From the NCBI RefSeq assembly GCF_947242115.1, contig NC_074716.1, positions 21,869,590 to 21,933,589 of the forward strand: a DNA stretch of 64,000 nucleotides, given 5' to 3'. Below the pieces are notes generated by a model. It was not told the origin of the DNA, ran no database searches, and saw nothing but the letters and a program-made list of their open reading frames with translations. Source of the stretch: Biomphalaria glabrata. Taxonomy: Eukaryota; Mollusca; Gastropoda; Planorbidae. Position 1 is the stretch's first letter. Each line of letters begins with the position of its first letter. A program made the position numbers and the translations under genes. Positions 44,591-57,000 of this stretch are shown here, piece after piece.

Positions 44591-45473
44591 TTAATAATAA
44601 TAATAATAATAATAATTTTATTTATAAAGCGCTGTTAACAAACAAAATGTAGGCTCAAGGCGCTGTAATAACATTACAAACACAAACACGACATGTAAAA
44701 TGACAATTAATCTAAAAAAGTTTTAAACAGATAGGTCTTAATGTTCTTCTTAAAAGTGGTGTAGCATGTTGTCTGTCTGAGATCAATGGGGAGTGAGTTC
44801 CAAAACTTTGGTCTGTGCACTGAAAAAGCCCGCAGATATCGAGTAATCAGTTGGCTAAGGTACAAGGGCATTTCAATGTTATATATGCACTGATGACAAA
44901 GTGTGGTGACCTTCTAATCGATTCTCGCTTTCACAGGAAGCCATGGAGCGTGCGCAAGAGCGTAGTAGCAGAATCTCGTCTTGTTTTTATAAGGACTATT
45001 CGTGCGACATTGTTCTGAATACGTTGCAGCTTGGCTATTTTGTCATCAGGTATACCTGCTAGCATGGCGTTGCAGTAGTCAAGGCAGGAGAGTATGAAGG
45101 CCACTGCTAGCGTTTTTATTGACTCCGTTGTTAAATATGCTCGGATCTGGCCTAATCTGCGCAGCTGCAAATAAAGACTCTTGTAGAGCTGACTTATGTG
45201 TGGGTCGAAAGATAGTGTTGAGTCGAAGAAAACTCCAAGATTCCACACTATATGGACATAAGGAACCTGGCAGTACATGATAAAAAGAGAATCTGTGTTT
45301 TCGACTTTTGAGACGTTGTTCCAAGTGCCAATCTTAATTATTTCTGTCTTGCCTTCGTTCATCTTGAGTTTATTATCAACCATCCAATCACTCACCCTTG
45401 CAAAGGTACCACTGATTTTCTCTGCCAGATGCGACACCTCTGAGGGTACTGAGGAATCGTATAACATTGACAA
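44591..45473 (-). mobile_element. CR1-like LINE, 5' truncated, minus strand
   Basis: Minus-strand frame 44931-45473 reads 'VSDWMVDNKLKMNEGKTEII', 'LGVFFDSTLSFDPHI', 'LSCLDYCNAMLAGIPDDKI' and 'KLQRIQNNVARIV', the thumb region of CR1/Rex-type RTs. After a frame change, 44690-44930 encodes 'FWNSLPIDLRQ' and 'NIKTYLF', the usual C-terminus. The 3' end is a TTA repeat (44591-44616 on plus as TAA). Missing: endonuclease and the RT catalytic core. Confidence 0.85.
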
Positions 45474-47708
45474 TGTGACCCAATCTTTTCTTTGTAGTTA
45501 TGTTGCTTTTTAAGTGGCTTGGATAATTTGTTACAGCTATACTCCTGTTACTTAAAAACAAAAACATTATTCATTGATTTTTTTTGTCTTTATAAGTCAA
45601 ACCTTAAGCTTATTAGTGAGTGAAGAAACTAGAACTTTCCTAGGAATTGAATTGTTTCATTATTTTTCTGAAAGAGTTCAAAGAAAACTATGAAATGTAG
45701 GAACATTTTGTTTCTTTATAGGAAGTATTGTTGTTTGCATTGGTTTCTCATTTTTCTGTAGTAGTACAATTTGCTTTTAGAATTATTTAGACAACACATC
45801 AGTTTGAGCTAAGTTCATATTTGGTGTTTTGTCAGATTTGTCTTTATGTTTGGTTGCAAAGAAACACATTTTTCTGCTCATCTAAGGAGTATTAATTGAA
45901 CAAAGAAAATGATAGAAATTGTTTTCTAAAGTGGTAGGGTCAAGTGTTTGGAACAAGATACAAAAATAAAATACTCAAATTTACTATTGATTCTATAGAA
46001 ATAAGGTAGAGTAAAAATATTTAAAAAATTTAAAAAGAAAGGTAATGAAAAAGTCATTTACAGATTTTAAAAACTACCAACAATAAAAATCAAGAAATCT
46101 ATTTGACAACACTTGACATGCTTACATTATTTGTTAACACTAGCTTATTTGAATGGTTTTCAATTTATTTACAAAGTTTATTTATAGATTTTCTCTGAGG
46201 ACCTATTTTTAAAATATTTTTTTTGAAATCATTTTAATGGAAGATCAAATGGTTAAAAACCTTTCCTGGGGTATTTTCTTTATAAAACCCCAAGGTCAGA
46301 CAGCATGCACTTTGTTAACCATTTGGACTACTTAGGATTATTTTGTTTTACTGCAAGAGAAGTAATTAAATTAAAAAAAAAGAAGACAAGAGATAAGAAC
46401 CACACACATGAAAGAGACTCAAAGATTAGACTTAGAAATGTATCGTGACACACTTTATGAAGCTTTGTGATACCTAATGTTAAAGATTGACATAGTTAAC
46501 TTTTTTAAAATTGTATATAAGTTCAGAAAAGTTGTCAGGCACACTTGGAAGGGGTAGACAGTTCTATACCTCTCAACCTCTTCCATTTTACAATATGAAG
46601 CTAGGCTCCTGTCTCTAATTAGTAAAGCATGTAATTGGTATTTCAATGTTTGCAGCCACAAAGTCAGAAGAACACAAACACACTTATCAGAGATAAGCAA
46701 GAATAAATAAAACTAAAGGAAAACTTTTAATTTTTTACTTTGAATTTTAAGTTACCTATTAATAATATGATTTAATTTGGTGTATTTTGTTTTTGTTTTA
46801 AGGATTTTCTTTCAATGTTAGCAGACTTGTCTCTTACTGTTTTAAGAATTTCATTTGTATTTAGAACTAACAGTTGTAAATATTTAAACAAAATAAAATA
46901 TTTTTGATTTTTTTTCCACTACATTTTGTTTATTGTGTTAATTTTTTAATTGATTCATATTCTGCTTATTCATTTCAATTTCTTGTAGTTTTTTTTCAGT
47001 TTAGATTTAAAAAGCCATACTGTATACTGTTTACTTTGAAGATAGATTTAAATAAGATTATTTCATGATCACTAACAATATGAGTTTATAAAGCAAAAAA
47101 ACATTTTTTCCTTTTATTTTCTTTGTTTAACTGAAATTGAACTGATTAAAATTTCAAATGTGCATCCAGAAATGAAGATTATTACATCCTAGCCAAATCC
47201 TCCTGCAGGACAGCAGGGGATGGCATTGTTCAGGATTCAAACCCAAGACCATTGCATACCACAATGCCATGCACAAATCCTAGTAATCATGAATGAAGTC
47301 CACTGTTTGTTATTAGGCTCAAGAGGTTCTCATATTATTTTAGTATTGAAATCTTTGTGCCAAGATGAACTATGATGAGCTGCAAGTATTGTTTTCATGC
47401 TGGAAAGTGGACACCATAAAGATTACTTAAATGGAACTGATAAGAAGGATATCAGAAAATCTCTTTAGTTTTGTCATCATATTAATAAAGTTTTAAAATG
47501 AAAAAAAAAAAGAAACAACAGCAAAATAACTTTAAAAAAAAATCCACTTGTAAAATAATAAATAAAGTTAAAATGGCTGAAATTTGACAACGAAGTATAC
47601 ACTTTCTGTTTATCATATATAATTTATTTCATAATAAGACAGTTTATATATAATGTAAGTTTATTAATATAATATAACATATTTATGTACTGAAATTTTG
47701 AAGTAGAT
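45474..47708. other. Intergenic between the two OARD1-like genes; no gene seen
   Basis: AT-rich. Open frames (for example 46455-46700 minus) lack motifs. A worn tRNA-like B box complement ('ggattcaaaccc') near 47233 may be an old SINE. Confidence 0.45.
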
Positions 47709-47738
47709 ATGAGATACTTGCTAACTTTACACTGTCTT

Positions 47739-48800
47739 ATGTCTGCTGAGCATACTTTAGCCCCAGAAAACAACTCATCACAGTGTTTCACAGAAGTTGA
47801 CGGAGATTTGTTTAACTGTCCTAGCACCTGGAGCATGGCACATGGCGTTGGAGAAGACTTGGTGATGAGGAAAGGCATTGCAGAGACATTTCTTAAAAGA
47901 TTTGGCCAACTGGATCTGCTCAATAGTCAGAGTATGTTTCTTTACATTATTTAGTCATATGTCTCATTTTTTATGTTTAGATTTTTGTTGTTTTAATATT
48001 TTATTGCATGTTGTATGAGATGGTTGTCATTTTAAACATCTTTCATAGTAATTAAAAAAAAATATTGTGATTAGTGACAATAAATTTTAAAGTGGTTTGA
48101 TTTAAAGAAAGAAATTAATACAAATAAAAAAAAATGGTTATTCCCAAATCTAGCTGCTATTTGTCATTCTCCCCATGACATAAGTATATGATTGAAAATT
48201 GGGTTTAGAACAGACTACTAGTTGGTCTGAACAAACTTCATTTGTATTGTTGAGGAGTTTGAATAGTATATCAGATGTGATTGTCTCATGAGTTAAATGT
48301 CAAATTCTTATTAGATTAGATTGATGACACATGCTATATCACTTTGAAAAGCCAAATTTAATACGCAGCCTACTCAGTAAATGCTTTCACTGTCAAAGTA
48401 GGAAATCAATCAGTTCAGAACACTCCTGCATATCGTGTTACTTATATTAATGGTGCAAACTTGTTGGGCATAAAATTAATTTTAAATTTAATTTGTGCAT
48501 TATTGTTGTCTGTTACTAGAAGCCACAGTAGGCCAGTGTGCAGTTCTAAAGGACCAATCAAGATATATCTACTATATGATCATCAAAAAGTTGTGCAATC
48601 ACAAAATCCAAGAGTCATCCCTGAGTCAGGCATTACTGTTCATGAGAGACCATTGCAAGATTCATGGCGTCAAACAGTTGGCTATGCCCAAGATAGGAAC
48701 AGGATACAACAGTTTAGAGTGGGACAAAGTTAGGAGACTAATCAATGATGTCTTTGCACAAACTGACATTCATGTAACTGTCTACAATTATGTCAAATAA
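47739..48800 (+). CDS. OARD1/TARG1-like macrodomain protein, copy B (catalytic Asp replaced)
   Basis: Exons 47739-47931 and 48520-48800 encode 157 residues with no internal stops. The intron has the same position and phase as in copy A, so the pair arose by duplication. Conserved: GDLF (22-25), RYIYYMIIK with the catalytic Lys equivalent at 87, MPKIGTG (120-126) and LEWDKVRRLI. Changed: the catalytic Asp (human Asp125) is Asn128, and the first Gly of the G-x-G-I-A ligand loop is Arg44 (MRKGIA). The AHC-SED stretch reads AHGVGED. An in-frame ATG at 47709 would add ten residues; 47739 was preferred because the resulting length is closer to human. It may be a binder without hydrolase activity, or simply decaying. 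Confidence 0.82.
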
Positions 48801-49140
48801 TGCAGATCAGTGCCACATTTTTATGTTTTCATAGAATGTCATTCTAATACTAATCAAGATAATAGGTGACGCCACAGATGAGTAAATCATACTAACACAT
48901 TGCATTACACACATGTGCACACATTGATGAGAGGGAAGTTGCAGACAAGCTTTTTCCAGGAGTATATATAAATATATATTTGTGTATATATGTATTTGAG
49001 TGTGTATACAAAATACATGCTTAGTTGTTGTTTTTTTTAAAGTAATAGTGTACACTTTTGGAAGACTACTAGCTGTTACACTTACGTATATATTTTAATA
49101 TTATTATATTTTTTTTTTACATTCATGTTACAGAATATAA

Positions 49141-49146
49141 AATAAA
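49141..49146 (+). other. Candidate polyadenylation signal for copy B
   Basis: AATAAA about 340 bp after the stop codon of the copy B gene. Position is the only support. Confidence 0.45.
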
Positions 49147-50673
49147 AAATAGTTTTCATCACAGTTGGTAACTCCCCTGTACTACAATAGTATTACTATA
49201 TAAGACTTTTTAATCTTGTTCTTGTTCTAAAAATGTTGTCTGTGTATGTAAAACAATTTTGCATTTTTAGTTTTGATAACAAAATGGTTCACCTCCACAA
49301 GTCCAAAAGTAACCATTGCACCTATTCTGATCAGATTTTCAATAGTGCTTTTAAGTTTGAGATCTAAATGTAATAGATAGACAAACAGCACACAAAAACC
49401 AAAAGGCTTTTCTTTATGGGGGCTGCTAATGTAGACCACTACATCTAATGTATATATGTAAATAAAATCCACAAGTGAATAACTCTATGTACATAGACCA
49501 TTTTCTTGTCAATCTTTTCTTTAATTTTTTTTAGTTGGTGTGAACATATCAATATTATTCTCTTCTACTAGTAACTCATCATTTTAAGTGCAGCATTTTT
49601 TCTTCAGTCTATGAATTAATGTTAAAGAAATGTGCAATTGAAATCATTATGTCTATTTTGAACAATTTTATTACCAGCTGCTTTTCACTAACCAACAGCT
49701 GTTGGATTTGTAGCCAGATGATCATACCTTCAGTCTTGAGACTTCAAAGCCTCAATTCTAACACCTTCAGATCTTTAATAGTCCAGATGCCTGACAGACA
49801 GATTTGGATACATTGAAAACATGTGTTTTTTTTTGTTTGTTTTAATGCTTTGAGCTCTCTTCTATTGGAGATTAATAGTTTTTATGACAATACTTTACTC
49901 TCCTTTCTCTTTGATTAATTATTTCATTTTTTGGGTTGAAAATGTACACATAAATTTTATTATATGAACAAGACTTCACTTTTTCAAATCACTCTTGTTT
50001 ATTTTTTTTTAAATCTAAAGAAACAAATAATTAAATAGTGGATAATTAATAAGATATCTGCTACATTTTCATAAACTCCAATGTAATCATCCTACCACTG
50101 GAAGTACTGAAAAGAACAACAGATTGGTTTCAAGGAATCACAGTGAAGTCAATACAATGTAACAACAGATTTGTATCAAGGAATCACAAGTTATAAAATG
50201 TAAGAGTTTCTGAGATCAAAAAGCTACAACTCATAATATCAATTCATTCACTAAGTAAATATATAGTACAATGCTTTTTAATTAAACTCTCTAATAGTTT
50301 TGAGATAATCTAAGGTTTTCTTAAAAAAAAAAAAATAATTGCATATAAAGTTGAACAAGAAATTTATTTTTAAAAACTAGAGATGAATAATTTAAATAAA
50401 CTGAATGATAAAGGCACAGAAGAGTGTGAATCTCAGTTGTCTTTTGAATCCAATGAAATTCTGGAATGTTTATATTTCATGAATGGATATTTAGAATTGA
50501 ATGTAGAGGAAGTAAATATTAAAATCACAAAAAATGTAATAACAATGTTCTGGCTCATATGATCTTGACACAAATAAGTTAATTAGTCTGATTTTCTACC
50601 TTATGTAGATGAAAGATCGTTGTTCTGTTGCTTGGGACATCAGGTACAAACTTCTTTATCGAAGTGAAATACA
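49147..50673. other. Intergenic between convergent genes; no gene seen
   Basis: AT-rich spacer between copy B (+) and the next gene (-). A short direct repeat occurs near 50108-50190 ('caacagatt' followed by 'caaggaatcaca'). No coding motifs. Confidence 0.45.
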
Positions 50674-50679
50674 TTTATT
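50674..50679 (-). other. Candidate polyadenylation signal of the minus-strand gene
   Basis: AATAAA on the minus strand, about 320 bp beyond the TGA stop at 51001-51003. Confidence 0.45.
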
Positions 50680-51000
50680 CTTTAATGTACACAAGTTTAT
50701 AGAATGATTTGAATCAGTACGTCACAAAATAGGACCGAAAACATTTCAATAAACCAAATGACTGGAAACAAAGTTAACATATTCACATCACTGTGTAAAC
50801 TTAACAGTAGCTAAAAATGATTGTACATAAATTTAACCCTGACATGATTTCATTCATTAATGACATAAGAGCAATAACTCTAAAGATATATTATACATCA
50901 CAATAATACTGTTGGAACAAATCATATTCTAGTAACACAAGTTACAATCAATGTGTTGACTTCTAGACCACATAGGTTTTGTTTCCTACACTTTGAAGTT

Positions 51001-54000
51001 TCATACATCTGAGCTAGTTTTCTCCAAAGATAGGAAGAAAGGAATGTGAGCGATGTAAACACTTTTGCTGACTTGGTCTGGATGGTCCTGCAAGGAGACA
51101 TTTTATAATGTAAACCGAAAAAAAAAATGTTTTGCTACAGAACAAATAACTTTTTACTATGTAGTTTTATTCAAATTGATTTGCCACAAGAATTTATACT
51201 ATATACTGCAAAAACTAAATGTTCTTATCAATACAAACCAGAGATATGGACTCTAATGTTTTATTCCATAAGACTTGATCAAATGAAAATGTTGCAGAAA
51301 GTATTTTCCTCAAAGAATCAATGCTGATCTTGCTAGTGTTTGCTGTATCATTGTCCTGGAACTGACCCTGGGAGACAAATAAAACTAAGGTCATGTCCGA
51401 AATGTGAGATATTCAGGATAGGTTATGTACTATATTTAATAGCTACTAAATTTACAAGTTACTATATTTACTTATATAGTAATAGAAATCATTTTTTAAA
51501 ACTGTTATTTAAAATGGTTTCAACTTAAAATGCCTTTAAAAAGAGTTGAGTCGAATAGTAAATAAATACAATGACAAGATGTGTCTGGAAAACTTCAATA
51601 CATAGTTTAAGTTTGTTAATTTGTCTACACTGTAAAACAGGAAAAAAAAAGGAACATCTTTTCTACTACATTATTTTCTGTTGATCATATTTTGTTAAAC
51701 TTAATATATTTATATATATATTACTACACTTTACCCACAGTCAAGGAGTGATATAACTTATTTACTAATACATAAAGGAATGATATAACTACTTATTAAT
51801 ACATAAAGTAATAATATAAATACTTACTACATATTTTTTTAACTCTTGAGGTAATGTCACCAAATCTATTGACTCAAAAGCCTCAGATGCCTTACCACTG
51901 ATAAGTAAAGAATTAAAACATAATTTTTAAAAATATTTTAAATTATGAATAAATTTAAAGTACTTTACTGTTATTTAGCAATAATTTAAGACAAAGCATG
52001 GGAAAATATTATTTGAGGACAGGAAAATAGTTTTAATTTTAATGTATGATCCAAAAAATAATTTTTAAAACTTTTTTCTTAAAAAATGTCCTTATAGTTG
52101 ATGCCCTATCAAGTGTTTTTTTTAAATAAATATTTCAACCTTTATTAGTTATGTAATGTAAGATAAAGTTTATTTTGTCATTAAAGACATTATATTATTG
52201 GAAATAGTAAGACATTTAATCTATCCTTGCCATAATTTGATCAGTAATGCTTAAGCTAAAATGGTAAGGAAAAAGTCTTTCAAAAACATTCTTACATGAT
52301 AAAATCCCAGTTGAAAAACAAAAGCAAGACAAAGTCTGAGGGGCTTTTACCTCCTAGCGTAAATCTTGGGCATCATATTAATCAATATGAATAAATTTAC
52401 ATCTTACCTTAAACTTTCTATTGTTTTAGAAAGCTGATTCATTATCATAAACTCATCGATTCCAAAGGCTTCCATAGAGTTGATCATGTTGTACACCTAA
52501 AAATTATCAATGAGAAAGTTTTTTTTTTAAATAACAGAGATAAGTTGTTCCAAGTTTTGTTTTGTTTGAAATAATTCCTGTTGTTTAAAATCAAAAGTGC
52601 AACAGAGCATACTTTCCTGAAAACATAATCATGTCACAATTGTTTTTTTTACTTATACAGCTTTAAAATTTTGGTAAAGAAAAAAATGGTTACATTTAAG
52701 TACATAAGATGTGTGAGGTCTAAACATTAAAATGTATCTAACTTTTATAAGTAAAAAAAAATATTGTAACACAAGCCTACCTCTTCCATGAATTTTTCTT
52801 GTTTTTCAGAGAAAACTTTGGGTAACTGCATTTTTAATTGCTCATAGCCTAAATAACTGAGTATAATGAATAAAGCAAGACAGTCAAAATGACACTATGG
52901 TGAATCATCAAATGATTATTGCTTATATTTTATATATAAATCTTATATTTGATCTATTACATTGTCTTTGAAAAATCATTATAATTGAACAAAAATAAGC
53001 AAATTGTAAGCTGACCTATTGGATCCTGTATTTAGTCTATTGAAAGTCTGACTAAGCTCTTGTTCTTCATGTGTTTGTGGTTCCGTTAAATTTGTATCCT
53101 TAAAAGACAGACATTTAAACTTAGGAAAATGTCAATTGTGTTTATTGAGCTATTTTACTATTAAACCTCATTCAGTGCAAAACATTTTTTATTTACAAGC
53201 ACAATTCCATCCTGGCTAAGAAAGGAAAGTTGGCCTGTATAATCTTGTAGGATTAAATTCAAACTTATCCTACTAGATCATAGTTGAAGTTTAGAGAAAC
53301 TGGGTTCAACTGTTTTTAGGTAACACTTAATTTGTAGGATTTCTTAAAATTTCTACATAAAAAAAGGGACCTATAATACAGGCATACCGAGGTACTTTTT
53401 CCACAAGTAACTCAAACTACTAAAAAGAAAGTATGTATATGATCAAATCCCCACTACCTTTGGAGACTTTTGATGTTTATCATCCATGCTATCATCATCT
53501 TCAGCTTCTAACAAATCAAAATTGTTGGACATTCTAGATTTATTGAGATTTTCTGGTGTATCTCTGTTTTCTAAAGATGATAAACTTGGCCCACGACCTT
53601 CAGTTTGTTCTTTCTCTTGTGATCTGAAAAGTAGACAAAATATTTTTTATGTATTACTATTTGTTCCCCACACTTTGTCCTTTTATAATCACTGTAATTG
53701 TCTAGGATATATATATATAGGTGGTGGAGAGAAATTCTATCAACTCACTGTGAAGTTCTTGCCTGGTGAATGAAGATATTTCTTATTGGTTTCTTAGAGC
53801 TCATTTGCTCTGCCACTCCTCTTGTTCTAAGGTCATAAAATTACATCTTTTAATTATTTTACAATAAAAAATTAGTTGTTCTTTTTTTTTTGCATGCTTT
53901 ATGTGTTTTACTTTTCAAAATCAGTTAAATTATTTTTAAATAAATGAAATTATCAATAGCCTATATAAAAAAAAAAATCAACAGGCATAATAATTATTAT

Positions 54001-57000
54001 CTCCCTTGATACAGAAAAGTGATAGCTAAAAAAAAAGCAAGTTAATTTAGATAATTAAAATTTAAAATAACTTGAATAAAAATACAAAGAAAAAATAATT
54101 AACTTTAAACTCCATTGTATGATCATGTGAGCTATTCCTCATAGTCTAAATAATTATGTTTCAGAACAACACAAAAAACTAACATTAATTTATTCTTCTG
54201 TTTGATTGTCTGCTCCTGTGCTGGTGGTGGAGCTTGGGATTGAGCACGTGATAATGGAATGACATCTCTATGAAGCCCTGTAATTATTATAGGATAAGAA
54301 AATAAAAAAATTAATAAAAAAAATATCTGAAATAAATCTTATAAAGAAGGTTTATTATCAAGATTTGAACCACTTTTTTACCCTTATTTCTTTCGACACC
54401 TGTGGCCGTTGTAGGGTGGGCCTACATGAGCTTTAACAAGAATAAAACTTTAATGAAATCCAAAGGGTTATGAGAAATAAGAATAATTTTATTCTGTGTT
54501 TTTTTGTTGTTTTTTTTTTTAGCCTGCTTTTTAAACTATATAGGCCTAGTAAAAAAAAAACATACAGAAAATGTAAATAGAAAAAATCACTTTAGCAAAT
54601 ATTAAGCAATAAAAACTTTACATTTTTGTGTTAATTTCAGCATATTGTTAATAGTTAAATCAGTTGCCAGCACTAGAAAGAAAATGATGATGCATCAAGT
54701 TAAAAACAAATTAAAACAAAATGAGGAAAACTGCTGAATGTTTTATAATAATACATGCATACATCAAGTACACAGTCACAAGTATAATAATAAAAATAAT
54801 AAAAGCTTATATTGAAATATATCTGTATTACACAAGACAGTTTCATACGTAAGAAAAAATCTGTTTGCAGATGGACAACAAATCTGTATAGTATACTTTT
54901 AGCAAACTCACTTACGATTACCCTTAGAAGGCTGATGACCAAGTTAATAAAACGTTCACACTTCAGTTTATATTCATAAAAGAAAGCTAGAAATGACTTT
55001 AATCCAAGTTCCAAACATATATAATATAGAACAACTGAATGAATGTTAAAATTAGAACTTAGCTAAAGTGTAGCTATACTGAGATCAGGGTTCAAAATAA
55101 AGTTGGAAGTAGGGAGAGAATTGTATTCAGTCTTTGCACACACTTATTAAATGTTCTTTTTTTAAATCTAGATTCTACATTTCCTGTGTAAATAACATAC
55201 CCTCATTCAGGACTCAATGGTCCATCAAATAAAAAAGTAAAACCAATTTAAGTAGTCTACTGTAGGCTATACATAGCTCTAATGTAGACATGCTTACACA
55301 GTCCCAACTATGCCAGGATATCTAAAGAGTTGGACGAAATCAGTGACATTAAACAGACTAGTGTTACAAATACTTTCTTTCCCACAAGTCAAAATAAAAC
55401 TAATATGGGGCCAATGGTGAGGGGGGGGGGGAGGGGGATAATGCCATTAGTGATTTAAATAAATGCAAAAAAAGTGTTTTCAATCAATCAATGACATTTT
55501 CATGATAAGTACATAACAAATACAATATTTTAAGTCAGATATTTAGAGTAAATTACACACAAGAAATTTATTCAACTGGTTCATGATAACTGTGTCATTA
55601 AAAAATTATCTGTGTCATAAAAAATACATGCTGTAACTCAAATCAGTATGCAGTATTACAAAATAAATGAAGGATATAATTTCCTCTATGAGTCCAGTTC
55701 ATCTCTTAAAGGATATAACTTAAGTCATTCTAATTTCAAACATGATGGTAAAAAAAAAACTCTGAAAAAATTAATGTTTGAGGAATTTTTACAGCTTTAA
55801 TAATTGAATTAGTTTTTGCATTTCTACTGAATATTAATTGCATTAGTTTTTGTGTTTCTACTGAATATTAATTGTATTAGTTTTGTTATTAGTTTTGCAT
55901 TGAACAAACAAAAGTGTTAGCATAACTGTTAAAAATATTACAACTAAAAATAGCCTTTTGGTGATGGACTCAGAATTGTAATGCATGCTTGTGTATTTTA
56001 TATAGCTAATTTTAGTCTACATCTCTATTAAAAAAAAATGTGTGAAAATAACTGACGCCCTTGGAATCCAAGTCTGGCTGAAATATTTGATATAGTGCGT
56101 CTCTCTTGAAACATTGATATTCTTGGGTCTTGCTGACTGCCGTCTGCTAGATGATGATGATGATTGCAATATATGTACACTTTTGAAATTATATTTTAAA
56201 CTTTTAGAGATGAAAATGTTAGACCTATAAGTGTATTTTTAGTTAGTAACTTTATAAAGTCATAGGTGTAACCAAACAATAACCACTTTGTCACAGTTTG
56301 AACAAAAATATACTACTAAACATATATGTTTGTTGAAGTCTAACACTAAAGTCATTGGTGGGGATTATACACTGTGTGATATAAGTGGCCACTTACTCCA
56401 TGTGACTGTACTCCATGGTGTTGTAGGACTATAGAGTGATGAGCCTTGATAAAGGGAATGGAGAATTGGTTGACAGATTGACTTTGGTAGTTAGGAGACA
56501 TTTTACAAAATACATTTAGCAAGGTAACAATTTACATATAGGATAAAGACACATTCATCGCTAAGCCTAATCTACATATCAATGCATATCAATATCATGT
56601 AGGCCTAAATGAAACCCATCATAAAGGTTAAAACATCCACTGGAGATAGCAATAGGTCGATCAAATTTAAGAAAGTCTATTTTTATTAAATACTTTTGTA
56701 GGTTAAAGACAGCAAAGATTTTTAAAACTAAAATATAGAGAATAAAGTTCTATAGCTATATGAATACCCTTGCTACAGATTGGGACAATGTAGGAATGGT
56801 TGTTACTTCTGAATGATTAGTTTCAGAAATAATAGGAACATAGAAGTGGAACATACTAATGTCTTTTTTTCTTTCTTTGGCAATCTCTTCCAATAGGCCT
56901 AAGTTCACTTGATTGATAATATCCATTGAAAATCATCCTTTAAAATAAAAATATTTCTTAAAATGTTTTTGTTATTTGTTTTGCTGTTAATTATGACAGT

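Noticed and set aside
47205-47285. Minus-strand SINE
   Set aside because: Only a B-box-like word is seen; the body matches neither SINE family here.
56100-56175. LINE 3' tail ending in (GAT)n
   Set aside because: Only about 60 bp of weak similarity; too short to support a call.
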